From contig JAMLIK010000003.1 of assembly GCA_023954195.1 (NCBI GenBank), positions 1-64,000 of the forward strand: a DNA stretch of 64,000 bases. The letters are read 5' to 3'. The position numbers and the translations under genes are program-made. Position 1 is the stretch's first letter; each line of letters starts with the position of its first letter. Origin of the DNA: Xanthobacteraceae bacterium. Its GTDB lineage: Bacteria; Pseudomonadota; Alphaproteobacteria; Rhizobiales; Xanthobacteraceae. Below are positions 1-8,566 of the stretch, piece after piece. Under the pieces are notes generated by a model, which saw only the letters and a program-made list of their open reading frames with translations, did no database searches and was not told where the DNA came from.

Positions 1-864
1 GCCGGCCCATTTCCTTTGCTTGTCGTCAAGAACGCGGCGCAAGTTCGTCAGAAAGCGGGTGGTCTCTTCTTCATCGAGTGCGGCAGCCGGTGGTCTCGCG
101 CCGCGGGGGTCGAGCTTGGCGATCACCTTCTCGTCCCAGACAAGGACGGACGTGACGATGAAGCGACCGGGAAGCGGCGAGGCAGGTTGCGGCTCCGGCA
201 TCAGCAATGCGCGGCCATTGCTCCATGTCGGCAGGAACGGGGATGGCAGCCAGAGGACCGTCTCGGCCCAATCCGCTTCCCACAGCCGCTGGCCATATCC
301 CGCAGGATCGCGCGTCAGCATCGCATAGCCTGCTACCGGTGCTCTGGACACGCCGGTGAAAGCGATCTGGCCCTTGTCGCCGGGCTTGAACTCGATACGG
401 CGGCCCGATGGGAGAAACGGCGCGAACGAGCGCGTTCCCTGATAGTGCTCGACCACAAGCCTGGGCTCAGCCTGGTTCGAGGACGGAACGATCGCGAGTT
501 CTTCAAGCAGCCCAACATGACCGCGTTCAAGCCGATCCTCATCGATCGCGCCTGCCGCCTCGATCAGTCTGCTGGTAAACCAATAAACCGGCAGCGCTAG
601 GTCGCTGCCCTTGAAAGTCTGCGACGGCAGGGCAGGGAGCGATCGGGCAGCGCGAAAGCCCGCGAGCCGCTTGTTGATCAGGTTCGTGATTTCGTCGGCG
701 ATCCACGGCGCGCAGCCAACATCGCCGTGGAGCACCTTGGTGAATCGGACCGGACCGTCGTCGGCGCCAAAAATCTCGCGTGCCAGTTCCGCATCGGATT
801 TGGGATGACCGATGATGTCGCGGAAAGCGCGCCATTTGACGTACAGGCTATGAATTTTCGACAT
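1..864 (-). CDS. Hypothetical protein, partial (runs off left edge)
   Basis: A leftward frame opens with ATG at 864-862 and stays open for 288 codons to the window edge without a stop, so the C-terminus is missing. The product starts MSKIHSLYVKW. Residues about 22-60 (SDAELAREIFG then a short helical stretch) resemble a small helix-turn-helix region, but I do not recognise the family. The rest is mixed, with a hydrophilic C-terminal part. It lies 37 bp downstream of the membrane protein gene on the same strand and probably ends the same leftward transcript. The competing rightward frames in this stretch have poorer codon composition. Function unknown; the coding call itself is fairly secure because of the long uninterrupted frame. 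Confidence 0.6.
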   Translation of the reverse strand, partial: MSKIHSLYVKWRAFRDIIGHPKSDAELAREIFGADDGPVRFTKVLHGDVGCAPWIADEITNLINKRLAGFRAARSLPALPSQTFKGSDLALPVYWFTSRLIEAAGAIDEDRLERGHVGLLEELAIVPSSNQAEPRLVVEHYQGTRSFAPFLPSGRRIEFKPGDKGQIAFTGVSRAPVAGYAMLTRDPAGYGQRLWEADWAETVLWLPSPFLPTWSNGRALLMPEPQPASPLPGRFIVTSVLVWDEKVIAKLDPRGARPPAAALDEEETTRFLTNLRRVLDDKQRKWAG

Positions 865-901
865 CGCGCCACTCGCCGAGGGTATCGCAGGGAAGCGGGT
901 G

Positions 902-1633
902 TCACGACCTTCCCAGAGTTAGTCGCGTCGCCGCCCAACTGATTGCCAGCGCGCCGACACCCAGAACGAGCGTATCCCAGAGGGCCGCAAACGTCGACTG
1001 TACGCCCTGAAACAGAAGCGCGAGGAAAAACAATACTCCTGGCAACTTTGGTTCTCCGATCGTGTAGGCCTCCTGCAACAACGCTCCGCGCACCGCGGTG
1101 CCGGATTTCCACCCGGGGAAAAGGTCAAAGCCGAATAGGTTGACAATCGGAATGGTTGGCAGGGCGATGAATGAGGTCAAGCCCCAATCTGCCAGACGGT
1201 AGATAATCGGCAGAAAGATCACCACGGCCAGTATACCGGCGAGCGCACCGACAACGATTGCCCTTGGCTTCAAAGGCTGCCAGGGCCCGAGCAGCAGGCG
1301 GACGGCGCCGATGCCGAGAGGAACGCCCAACAGGGCCGTACCCGCAAGCATCGCATAGTAACCAATATTGCCCGCTGCCTCCGGAGACAGCGTCAGACAT
1401 CCCAGGGTCAGGACGCCTGCGGCCGCGATGGCGAAGTATGTGCTCGGCCGGTTTATGTCCTGCCCTTGATTGGCTACGGTCAGCGAGAGCCCCACCATGC
1501 CGCCAATACCGGCGATCCAAATCAAATACCACAGGATCACCGACCCGAAACTCAAGAGCAAGAACACTAAGGCGACGTAAAGGAATAAATAGAGAAATAG
1601 CGCTGACAAGATTTCGCTGGCATAAAATTTCAA
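902..1633 (-). CDS. Polytopic membrane protein, function unknown
   Basis: The 243-residue product has an uninterrupted string of hydrophobic segments (about residues 9-35, 36-54, 65-82, 90-112, 126-148 and 205-235), so it should be an inner-membrane protein with around six or seven spans. It has no signal peptide or recognisable catalytic motif. The aromatic-rich loop near residues 150-175 contains several Phe, Pro and Trp residues. It sits 31 bp downstream of the alarmone hydrolase gene and upstream of the partial gene at the left edge, all leftward, so these are probably co-transcribed mobile-element cargo. I do not recognise a family and give no function. Confidence 0.6.
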   Translation of the reverse strand: MKFYASEILSALFLYLFLYVALVFLLLSFGSVILWYLIWIAGIGGMVGLSLTVANQGQDINRPSTYFAIAAAGVLTLGCLTLSPEAAGNIGYYAMLAGTALLGVPLGIGAVRLLLGPWQPLKPRAIVVGALAGILAVVIFLPIIYRLADWGLTSFIALPTIPIVNLFGFDLFPGWKSGTAVRGALLQEAYTIGEPKLPGVLFFLALLFQGVQSTFAALWDTLVLGVGALAISWAATRLTLGRS

Positions 1634-1664
1634 GGCCCTGCTCCCGTTCTCCTCAGCCGCACCG

Positions 1665-2195
1665 CTATCTACCCTCGCTTGGCACAGTCGAAGCCGCCAC
1701 GGCTTTGCGAAATATCCGAAGATCGGCGAATTCCGGACCTTCGACCGCAGCCATCATTTGCAGCGTCGCAGATTTTTCGCGATTGAACGTCACGGCGAAC
1801 TTTGGATCATGTTCGGCGATCGTGCTGGAGTTGTCTATGATATCAGCGCATTTGATTATTTTGGCGGGCATTGGCGCGCGCGATAGACGCCAGCACGACT
1901 GGAGTACTCGTGCGGCTCGATTGCCCTTCTCGATATCCGAGAGCCAGTAGACGAGCTCGGCCACACTTTCACCGAACGTCAGGATGAGTTCCTGGATCGT
2001 CGTTTGCGTATCCTCGACGACATCGTGCAGATAAGCCGCTGCGAGCGTCGTTGGATCGTTGATATCGTGATCTCGAAGGATCGCGACGACGGCTTCTAGA
2101 TGCGTGATATACGGCAGGTCCGTGTATTTACGACGCTGTTGCGCGTGACGCGTCGTCGCGAACTGCAAGGCACGTGTCATGGTCTCGGTGCTCAT
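1665..2195 (-). CDS. HD-domain small alarmone hydrolase (Mesh1/SpoT-hydrolase-like)
   Basis: The 176-residue product (from MSTETMTRAL) has the compact HD fold of single-domain (p)ppGpp hydrolases. It shows the PYITHLEAV segment with H32, the HD pair H57-D58 in YLHDVVEDT, and the later KxxD motif (K115, D118) in KIIKCADI. This order matches metal ligands in Mesh1 and the SpoT hydrolase domain. No synthetase, TGS or ACT domain is present. The expected reaction is removal of the 3' pyrophosphate of (p)ppGpp in the cytoplasm, although some family members act on other nucleotides. I chose the internal ATG at 2195 because the extra 34 residues of the longer frame are outside the domain and a TGAGGT-like ribosome site precedes 2195. 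It sits between the TPR and membrane protein genes. Confidence 0.72.
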   Translation of the reverse strand: MSTETMTRALQFATTRHAQQRRKYTDLPYITHLEAVVAILRDHDINDPTTLAAAYLHDVVEDTQTTIQELILTFGESVAELVYWLSDIEKGNRAARVLQSCWRLSRAPMPAKIIKCADIIDNSSTIAEHDPKFAVTFNREKSATLQMMAAVEGPEFADLRIFRKAVAASTVPSEGR

Positions 2196-2358
2196 ATGGA
2201 CCTCAGTCAGGTATTGCGGACCGAACCAGGCGCCGTTCCCGGTCACAGGGCGGCCAACGAGGATCGCGAATGTATCAGATGCATCACCGCTATGCATCCG
2301 CTTTCACGGATGCATAGGGCGCCGGCTGGCATTCGAGCTCAGACCGTGAGCTGCAAAG

Positions 2359-3039
2359 TCAAGGCAGTGACTCGACGCCGAGGCGTTTCAGCGCCGCTCG
2401 GCTTCTCAGGTGGTTGGGGGCAAAGCCGAGAGCCGTGCGGTAGTCGAGGACTGCGTAAGTCCCCTGCTCAAGACGTTCCCTCACCATACCCCGTCCGAAA
2501 TATGCGTCTGCGTAATCGGGCTTGAGCGACACGGCCTCGGAGAAATCGGCAAGAGATCTCTGCAGGTCGTTCTTACCGAACCAGGCCCAGGCTCTCCAGT
2601 TGCGCGCCTCGGACTGTCCGATGTCGCCCGAGACCTCTATGACCTTCGTGAGATCGGCGATGGCCTGATCAAAGTTGCCGGTAACGAGTTCGACCTTTCC
2701 GCGACTGAGATACGACATCAGGTAGTTAGGATTGGCGCGGATCGCCTTGTTGAGATCGGCCCGGGCCCGAGCCCAGTCCCGTATCTCCATCAAGGCCGTT
2801 CCTCGTGTTTCATACAGGATGCCGAGAGCCGGCATGAATTTCTTGTCGATGGCAGCGACGACCGCGAGACCGTCGCCCAATCCTTCAAATATCTCGATAG
2901 AGGCGGAGCAGATGGCTATTCGCTGCTCCGCAGGTCCGGTGGCCTTGAGACAATCCGCCGGCTGAATCGTAGTGGCCGCCTCGGCCCGGCCATATCCCAT
3001 CATAAGGACCAAGCACAACATCATCATCTGATAGCGCAT
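2359..3039 (-). CDS. Exported tetratricopeptide-repeat protein
   Basis: The 226-residue product begins MRYQMMMLCL, with a Met-rich hydrophobic signal sequence ending near GRAEAA. The remainder holds about four TPR-like helix pairs, with typical spacing in ALMEIRDWARARADLNKAI, MSYLSRGKVELVTGNFDQAI, WRAWAWFGKNDLQRSLADF and AYFGRGMVRERLEQG. TPR proteins act as binding scaffolds; the partner here is unknown. The start at 3039 was preferred over an upstream ATG (3198) because it places the signal peptide at the N-terminus and drops a low-complexity basic extension. It is the first gene of the leftward group and faces the M23 peptidase gene across about 270 bp. Confidence 0.68.
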   Translation of the reverse strand: MRYQMMMLCLVLMMGYGRAEAATTIQPADCLKATGPAEQRIAICSASIEIFEGLGDGLAVVAAIDKKFMPALGILYETRGTALMEIRDWARARADLNKAIRANPNYLMSYLSRGKVELVTGNFDQAIADLTKVIEVSGDIGQSEARNWRAWAWFGKNDLQRSLADFSEAVSLKPDYADAYFGRGMVRERLEQGTYAVLDYRTALGFAPNHLRSRAALKRLGVESLP

Positions 3040-3312
3040 TCTGGCATCCCTCCTTGATCTCGCTTGGCCGCCATCTAAAGCGCTCGTTCCGAGGTCGCCA
3101 TTGCCGGTCGTTGACAAGCATTGGATGGTGTCGCGGGCATAGTCTCCGCGCCATCGTCGACCGTCATCGCCTGCGAGCGGTGCTGCAACCGTCTGCAATG
3201 CCGACTAAGGCCATCAGTTTGCTGGGCAAGGGCGAGCAATCAGCGACAATGGCAATCGGCGGAATTGAATGATTGGGTCACTACGGCCGCACCATCCATC
3301 GTGGAATGAACA

Positions 3313-3831
3313 ATGCACGAGAGCTGGATCAGGGGATTGGCGCTCATTGCGCTGGCATGCACCGCAGCAATCGGCCCACTGGGAGGCAGTGCCGCAAACT
3401 GCCCAGACTTCGAGGCAGACCCCGTATCCACAGCGCTACGGAGACCGGTGACGGGCGGCGATACGGAACCCAGCGCGGGCTTCGGGATGCGCACGCACCC
3501 AATACTCGGTGCTACTCGCTTACATACCGGCGTCGATTGGACCGCGCCGATGGGAACCGCAGTCGTTGCCGCCGTCCGTGGTCGCGTTACAGCAGCAGGA
3601 ACCGAGGGGCCTTACGGCAAGCGGGTGATTGTCGATCACGGAGCGTCCTACCAGACCATGTATGCTCAGCTCGGAACAATCACTGTGGCTGTCGGAGATT
3701 GTGTTGCGGCGGGCGACCTCATCGGTACGGTCGGCATATCGGGCCTCACGACACACCCTCACCTCCATTTTGAAGTGCGTCACGAGGGCCAACCCATCGA
3801 TCCCATGTCTCTGAGTTGGGTCAGGCCTTGA
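3313..3831 (+). CDS. Secreted M23-family metallopeptidase
   Basis: The 172-residue product has an N-terminal signal peptide (about residues 1-28, ending GGSAA). The body is an M23/LytM zinc endopeptidase domain with RLHTGVDW (zinc ligands H71 and D75) and HPHLHFEV (H150, H152). M23 enzymes cleave peptide cross-links in peptidoglycan. In conjugative elements such small secreted hydrolases often help pass the transfer apparatus through the cell wall, so that role is a reasonable inference. No SPOR, LysM or coiled-coil regions are present, so it is a minimal enzyme. The next gene starts 28 bp downstream with a good ribosome site, suggesting one transcript with 3860-5510. Confidence 0.82.
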   Translation: MHESWIRGLALIALACTAAIGPLGGSAANCPDFEADPVSTALRRPVTGGDTEPSAGFGMRTHPILGATRLHTGVDWTAPMGTAVVAAVRGRVTAAGTEGPYGKRVIVDHGASYQTMYAQLGTITVAVGDCVAAGDLIGTVGISGLTTHPHLHFEVRHEGQPIDPMSLSWVRP

Positions 3832-3859
3832 ATTGGGTGGCGTGTCACGGAGGTCGTGC

Positions 3860-4240
3860 ATGAAACGGCTACTGATTTTTGGCCTTGTCGGGCCGACCAT
3901 AGGCTTCCTGCTAGCCGTGCTCACGGCAGCCGCCCTGGGCTTTTGGCCTTCGGGCGGGCCGGCGCTTGCTGACCTGTTCGCCGATGCGTTTGCCGCCGGT
4001 GTCGTTCCCGCTGTTCTAACCGGTTGCGTGGATGGTCATCTGGCATCGAGAACCGGTCTCGGTCGCCGGATCTTGCTTACCCCAGCGGCAGGCTATTTCA
4101 TATGTGTCGTGGTCGGCTTGGTATTTCTCAATTACAAGCTACCAATTGTAGCGATCATGATATTCGCGCTCTATGGCATGATTGCTGCGGCGGCTTGTTC
4201 TGCGATTGCGAGCAGAGCGGTCGGTAAGGACATGAAATGA
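3860..4240 (+). CDS. Small inner-membrane protein, function unknown
   Basis: The 126-residue product begins MKRLLIFGLVG and has about four hydrophobic segments (near residues 3-26, 34-56, 68-86, 90-112). The start at 3860 follows a GGAGG ribosome site at the usual distance; a longer reading to 3833 is less likely. The gene overlaps the next one by ATGA, so translation is probably coupled to the NADAR protein. No domain is recognised. The tight coupling to a NADAR gene, between a cell-wall hydrolase and a secreted protein, is the only functional hint. Confidence 0.6.
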   Translation: MKRLLIFGLVGPTIGFLLAVLTAAALGFWPSGGPALADLFADAFAAGVVPAVLTGCVDGHLASRTGLGRRILLTPAAGYFICVVVGLVFLNYKLPIVAIMIFALYGMIAAAACSAIASRAVGKDMK

Positions 4241-4758
4241 GCATGATCGTTCCATCGGACAACCGGATACTCTACTTCGGTCGCGATCGGGAAGGGTTCC
4301 GCTTCCTCTCGCATTTCCACGCCAGCCCGATCGTCATGAATGGCGAAAGCTGGCCGACCGTGGAGCACTATTATCAGTCACAGAAGTCAGCCAACCCAGA
4401 ATACAAAGCCGCGATCCGGGAAGCCATCCATCCCGGTCTCGCGAAGCGTCTCGCCGCGCCCCCGTCTGCACCGCGCCGCATCTCGCAAAACTCATGGTTT
4501 CGCAAGAATGGCGAGCAGCCGCGCGCCGACTGGCATGATGTGAAGCTCGACATCATGCGTCGAGCGGACCACGCCAAATTTACGCAGAACGCAGACCTGG
4601 CGCTTCTGCTATTGGCGACCAATGATGCGGAATTGATCGAGGACTCGCCAGGCGAGCCCTTCTGGGGCACGGGCCCCGACGGCACGGGCCTCAACTGGGC
4701 GGGCAGGGTCATTATGGAGGTCCGCGACGCGTTGCGCAGCAAGGGTTTACAAAAATGA
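4237..4758 (+). CDS. NADAR-family protein (YbiA-like N-glycosidase fold)
   Basis: The 173-residue product matches the NADAR layout: FLSHFHASP near residue 23, WPTVEHYYQSQK at 39-50 with the conserved Glu (E43) and paired Tyr, a central helical part, and a C-terminal FWGTGPDGTGLNWAG. The YbiA branch of this superfamily hydrolyses N-glycosidic bonds of damaged riboflavin intermediates. Other branches reverse ADP-ribosylation of guanine in DarT-NADAR toxin-antitoxin pairs. No DarT-like gene is visible here, so the substrate is open. It overlaps both neighbours by ATGA, so the three genes from 3860 to 5510 are translationally coupled. Confidence 0.8.
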   Translation: MSMIVPSDNRILYFGRDREGFRFLSHFHASPIVMNGESWPTVEHYYQSQKSANPEYKAAIREAIHPGLAKRLAAPPSAPRRISQNSWFRKNGEQPRADWHDVKLDIMRRADHAKFTQNADLALLLLATNDAELIEDSPGEPFWGTGPDGTGLNWAGRVIMEVRDALRSKGLQK

Positions 4759-5510
4759 GCACAATGTCGTCATCGCCAGGCTCGGCGCGTGGCAGTCGCG
4801 CATCGGCGGGCAAATCTGGAACTGGTGCGCAACCACGCGAGATCTCGGGGACCGTACCGGTGATCGTCAATGCGTCTGCCGCTCGGCATACGCTGCTCAG
4901 AATTGTCACCCGGCCGAACCTCATTCATGTCGTTGCGCTGGTGTGGAGTGTCGGACTTCTCGGCAGTCCGGCGCGGGCTGATCCTCCACCATTGTCCAAA
5001 CCTCGGTCACGAGTCGAAGCGTTCGGTGGCGCTCTTGCGTCCGCTTGGACGTTTTGGGAGGCACCGATGGCGGGTGGATCGGCGCTGGTACCCCGGGTGC
5101 AATATGTCGGGCCGATCAATCGCGGTTTCAGGATCTCCGCGGAGTGCCGTGGCAGCGGTCCGTCAATCTACATCTCGATCGACAGTCCGAATTCACATTT
5201 ACAGAGGCTCCGCTTCGACGTGCTGATCCCGGTGGTCTTTCGAACAGAAAGCAAAAGCTCGCTTACCATTGACAGTGTACGAGTGACCGCAAGGCTCACC
5301 GGAGGTTACACGGCAAATACCAATCGTATCACCATCGGCATGGCCCTCGCTGATGCCGCGCGTGCGATCAGCCTCATCGATGGCAATGCCGAAACCTCCG
5401 CACCCCTTCTCGTCGTCGAAGTCGCGGGAGCGGCGGGGACTTTCAACCTGACCGGCGCACGCGACACTTTCGCGCTCCTCAAACGTGCCTGTGAGTCAAG
5501 GAAGCTGTAG
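4755..5510 (+). CDS. Hypothetical exported protein
   Basis: The 251-residue product begins at an ATG overlapping the NADAR stop codon. The first 45 residues are Ser/Ala/Gly-rich. A hydrophobic segment follows (about residues 57-74, HVVALVWSVGLLG, ending SPARAD), which looks like a signal peptide placed unusually far in, so an internal start with a shorter leader is possible. The mature part is beta-rich, with residues such as RLRFDVLIPVVF and LTIDSVRVTARL. No catalytic motif is seen and no family recognised. It is the last gene of the coupled cargo operon. Confidence 0.5.
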   Translation: MSTMSSSPGSARGSRASAGKSGTGAQPREISGTVPVIVNASAARHTLLRIVTRPNLIHVVALVWSVGLLGSPARADPPPLSKPRSRVEAFGGALASAWTFWEAPMAGGSALVPRVQYVGPINRGFRISAECRGSGPSIYISIDSPNSHLQRLRFDVLIPVVFRTESKSSLTIDSVRVTARLTGGYTANTNRITIGMALADAARAISLIDGNAETSAPLLVVEVAGAAGTFNLTGARDTFALLKRACESRKL

Positions 5511-5874
5511 CGTGATAGTAAGGTCATCGCCCATGCTGTGGTGGTGAGCGTCAACAAGTCAACATGCCAAAAAAATGCTCTAGCAGTCCCGAGCTAATTA
5601 GGAGTCCTTGGCAGTCATGACATTCGGTCATTCTTTAGACATCTGCTTCCTCTTTTCCGGCCCAGATCGCGCGGACGTGCTCGCCTTGGAAGTCACCTCA
5701 ATAGTACGCTCGGCGCTGTGTTTCAATCTGCCGCGGGGATCGCTCGGCGCGTCGAGTTGACTGCGTGCCAATGCTGTCACGGCCGAATTGTTGCTGGAGT
5801 AGACGCTCAACTTGGTAGTTCGCGCGCTGCGGAAAGCTGCACGGCAATATCAACGCTATGATGGGGGAAAGCGA
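5511..5874 (+). other. Intergenic stretch before the LysR gene
   Basis: No convincing gene. Short frames on both strands lack ribosome sites and family resemblance. The stretch probably holds the LysR promoter; a purine-rich GGGGGAAAG ribosome site ends it just before 5875. Confidence 0.4.
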
Positions 5875-6774
5875 GTGGACTTGCGCCACTTACATTATAT
5901 TGTTGCCAGCGCTCGTAACGGCAGCTTCAGCGCCGCTGCGCACGAATTCAATGTCCGGCAACCGATCGTCAGCAAGCGCATCAAGGAGGTTGAAGAAGAG
6001 CTTGAGGTCAAGCTGTTCGTTCGATCGACCGCAGGCGCGCGTCTCACACCTGCCGGTGAGGCGCTCGTCGTCGACGCGCGCCGCATCCTTGAGGACTTTG
6101 ACCGCCTGACCGAGCGTGCGAGAGCGAGCGGCGCCGGCACGCTAGGACGAATTGTCGTCGGCTTGTACAAATCTCTTTCGCAGGGCACGCTGCGCACGTT
6201 CATCGACGATTTCCGCGAACGCTATCCCGACATCGACCTCGATCTGCTCGAAGTGCCATTCGCCGAAATTATCGCGGGCCTTCATTCCGGACGAGTCGAC
6301 GCAGGGCTCATCCTGGGCGATCCCGGCAAATGCGAAATCTTCGAGTCCCTTGCGCTCTGGTCGGAGCATCTCATGGTGGCATTGCCGAACGGCCATCGCC
6401 TTGCGGAAAAGTCCGTCATCTATTGGCCCGAGCTGAAGGGCGAGCGCTTTCTCATCAGCCATAACGATCCTGGCCCCGATATTCGGAATATCCTGCTCCG
6501 CCATCTGGCAGCGCCGTCCGATCATCCCCAGATCGACACGCTTCATCTCAATCGCGATAATATCCTCAGCGAAGTCGGCAGCGGTAAGGGTATCAGCCTG
6601 CAATGCGAATCCGCAGCGGGCCTGACCGGGCTCGGCGTCGTCTTCCGGCCGCTGCATGACGGCAACGGCGCCACGCGGCTCGGCTTTATCGTTTGCTGGA
6701 AGCCGGACAACATCAATCCAGTGCTGAATACGCTTCGCAATGCTTTCAAAGAAGCCATGTTGATTCGGGCGTGA
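5875..6774 (+). CDS. LysR-family transcriptional regulator
   Basis: The 299-residue product has the N-terminal winged helix-turn-helix of LysR proteins: DLRHLHYIVAS, then GSFSAAAHEFNVRQPIVSKRI with the recognition helix, and LFVRSTAGARLTPAG. An effector-binding domain of normal length follows (about residues 95-295). I chose GTG at 5875 because family members begin almost exactly at this DLRHL motif and it follows GGGGGAAAG. A longer frame from 5812 adds an unrelated basic leader. LysR genes commonly stand ahead of trb clusters in alphaproteobacterial integrative elements, so control of transfer is a sensible inference. The usual traG and ribbon-helix-helix genes between lysR and trbB are absent. 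Confidence 0.85.
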   Translation: MDLRHLHYIVASARNGSFSAAAHEFNVRQPIVSKRIKEVEEELEVKLFVRSTAGARLTPAGEALVVDARRILEDFDRLTERARASGAGTLGRIVVGLYKSLSQGTLRTFIDDFRERYPDIDLDLLEVPFAEIIAGLHSGRVDAGLILGDPGKCEIFESLALWSEHLMVALPNGHRLAEKSVIYWPELKGERFLISHNDPGPDIRNILLRHLAAPSDHPQIDTLHLNRDNILSEVGSGKGISLQCESAAGLTGLGVVFRPLHDGNGATRLGFIVCWKPDNINPVLNTLRNAFKEAMLIRA

Positions 6775-6963
6775 CCTGTTCTCTGTCAGCATCCGAGGCC
6801 GTGAGCGGCGCCGAACATTTCTAGTATTTTTTCGACAGCCTACGATGAGCTACGCCGGACAACGACGTTTCAAATAAATCCTGTTGCTCGAACGCGATTA
6901 CTGCCTTTCTTGATTGTCTCCGTCGCCATCCGACCGTTTGCGGATGGCCGAAGCGGGGGCACC

Positions 6964-7962
6964 ATGTCGGGGCATCATCACAGCAACGAAGGATTGTCGC
7001 GCGGCGCGCGCATGCTGCGCACAGCGCTCGGACCGGCAATCGCACGCTATCTCGAAGACCCTGTCGTTGTCGAAGTGATGTTGAACCCCGATGGCCGGCT
7101 GTGGGTCGATCGGCTGCACGAAGGTCTTGTCGCGACCGATGACGTTCTGATCCCGGCCGACGGCGAGCGCATCGTGCGCCTGGTCGCGCATCACGTCGGC
7201 GCCGAGGTGCATCCCGGTAGCCCGCGCGTCTCGGCCGAACTGCCCGAGACCGGCGAGCGTTTTGAAGGTTTGCTGCCTCCAGTGGTGACGGCGCCGACCT
7301 TTGCCATCCGCAAGCCGGCGGTCGCCGTGTTCACGCTCGCCGATTACGTCGCTGCCGGCATCATGACGGCGGCACAGGCCGACGTGCTCCGGCTCGCGGT
7401 CGAGCGCCGCAAGAACATCCTCGTCGCCGGCGGCACCTCGACCGGCAAGACGACGCTGACGAACGCCTTGTTGGCGGAGGTGGCGAAGACCTCCGACCGC
7501 GTGGTGCTGATCGAGGATACGCGTGAACTGCAATGCGCGGCGCCGAACCTCGTCGCGCTGCGGACCAAGGACGGCGTCGCCTCGCTGTCCGATCTCGTGA
7601 AGTCGTCGCTGCGGCTGCGTCCCGATCGCATTCCGGTCGGCGAGGTGCGGGGCAGCGAAGCCCTCGACCTGCTCAAAGCCTGGGGGACCGGCCACCCCGG
7701 CGGGGTCGGCACCATCCACGCCAACACGGCGCTCGGCGCGCTGCGCCGCCTTGAGCAACTCGTGCAGGAGGCCGTGGTCACGGTGCCTCGCGCTCTCATC
7801 GCCGAGACCATCGACATCGTCGCGGTTCTGTCCGGCCGCGGCGCGGAACGGCGCCTCGCTGAGATCGCCCATGTCGACGGGCTCGATCCAGCGACGGGCG
7901 ATTACCGCACGCTCAATGCGCTGCTCCCATCCTCACACGCCGCAAAAGGAGACTCCGAATGA
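6964..7962 (+). CDS. trbB: Conjugal transfer ATPase TrbB (VirB11 family)
   Basis: The 332-residue product is a VirB11-type secretion ATPase. The N-terminal domain contains [14 protein letters not shown], followed by Walker [10 protein letters not shown] (about residues 156-164), the Asp box [10 protein letters not shown] (about 181-190), Walker B-like IPVGEVRG (223-230) and the His box [12 protein letters not shown] (249-260). It would form a cytoplasmic hexamer powering pilus assembly and DNA transfer. The ATG at 6964 follows GGGGGCACC; an upstream ATG at 6910 adds 18 residues not typical of TrbB. The stop overlaps the trbC start by ATGA. It opens the transfer operon. Confidence 0.93.
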   Translation: MSGHHHSNEGLSRGARMLRTALGPAIARYLEDPVVVEVMLNPDGRLWVDRLHEGLVATDDVLIPADGERIVRLVAHHVGAEVHPGSPRVSAELPETGERFEGLLPPVVTAPTFAIRKPAVAVFTLADYVAAGIMTAAQADVLRLAVERRKNILVAGGTSTGKTTLTNALLAEVAKTSDRVVLIEDTRELQCAAPNLVALRTKDGVASLSDLVKSSLRLRPDRIPVGEVRGSEALDLLKAWGTGHPGGVGTIHANTALGALRRLEQLVQEAVVTVPRALIAETIDIVAVLSGRGAERRLAEIAHVDGLDPATGDYRTLNALLPSSHAAKGDSE

Positions 7963-8294
7963 TCCGACTTTCCCTATCCCGTGTGCGCCACCGTCTTGCC
8001 GAGGCGACAGCGCTTGCCACCATCACGCTGCTGATGGCGGCACCCGCCCATGCCTCCGGCTCTTCCATGCCGTGGGAAGAGCCCCTTCAGAAGATCCTCG
8101 AAAGCATCGAGGGGCCGGTCGCCAAGATCGTCGCGGTCATCATCATCATCACCACGGGATTGACGCTCGCCTTCGGCGACACCGCGGGCGGCTTCCGGCG
8201 GCTGGTGCAGATCGTGTTCGGCCTGTCGATCGCGTTCGCGGCCAGCTCCTTCTTTCTCAGCTTCTTCAGCTTTGGCGGCGGAGCGCTGGTCTGA
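7959..8294 (+). CDS. trbC: Conjugal transfer pilin TrbC (VirB2 family)
   Basis: The 111-residue product has a long signal peptide ending near PAHASG, then a VirB2-like pilin core with two hydrophobic segments (about residues 55-78 and 82-104). These are separated by the short polar loop GDTAGGFRRLVQ. This is the normal architecture of the precursor of the conjugative pilus subunit, which is inserted in the inner membrane after signal cleavage. It overlaps trbB by ATGA and trbD by one base. Confidence 0.88.
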   Translation: MIRLSLSRVRHRLAEATALATITLLMAAPAHASGSSMPWEEPLQKILESIEGPVAKIVAVIIIITTGLTLAFGDTAGGFRRLVQIVFGLSIAFAASSFFLSFFSFGGGALV

Positions 8295-8557
8295 TGGAGG
8301 AAGACGTCCGCGGCTTCTTCGCGCCGGTGCATCGCGCGCTCACCGAACCGATCCTGCTCGGTGGCGCCCCACGCACGGTCGCCATCGCCAACGGCACGCT
8401 CGCCGGCGCGGTCGGTCTCGGCCTGCGTCTGTGGATCGCGGGTCTTGTCATCTGGGCGATCGGGCATTTCGCGGCCGTCTGGGCCGCGAAGCGCGACGCG
8501 CAGTTCGTGGACGTCGGCCGCCGGCACCTGCGCTACCCCGCGCACATGGACGTGTGA
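8294..8557 (+). CDS. trbD: Conjugal transfer protein TrbD (VirB3 family)
   Basis: The 87-residue product (MEEDVRGFFAPVHRALTEP) starts with an ATG that shares its A with the trbC TGA stop. It has the VirB3/TrbD pattern: a short polar N-terminus with PILLGGAPR, a hairpin of two hydrophobic segments (about residues 27-47 and 49-63) and a basic, Arg-rich tail. TrbD is an inner-membrane partner of the TrbE ATPase. The longer frame it lies in begins inside trbB and is not credible as a gene. Confidence 0.88.
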   Translation: MEEDVRGFFAPVHRALTEPILLGGAPRTVAIANGTLAGAVGLGLRLWIAGLVIWAIGHFAAVWAAKRDAQFVDVGRRHLRYPAHMDV

Positions 8558-8566
8558 GGTGCGCCC

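Noticed and set aside
16-600. Rightward 194-codon frame
   Set aside because: It lies opposite a longer leftward frame that stays open to the window edge; composition is Arg-rich and shadow-like.
5628-5810. 60-codon leftward frame before the LysR gene
   Set aside because: Polar, low-complexity product without a ribosome site; overlaps the probable LysR promoter.
7751-8557. 268-codon frame from inside trbB through trbC
   Set aside because: Only its last 87 codons are real (trbD); the rest is another frame of trbB and trbC.
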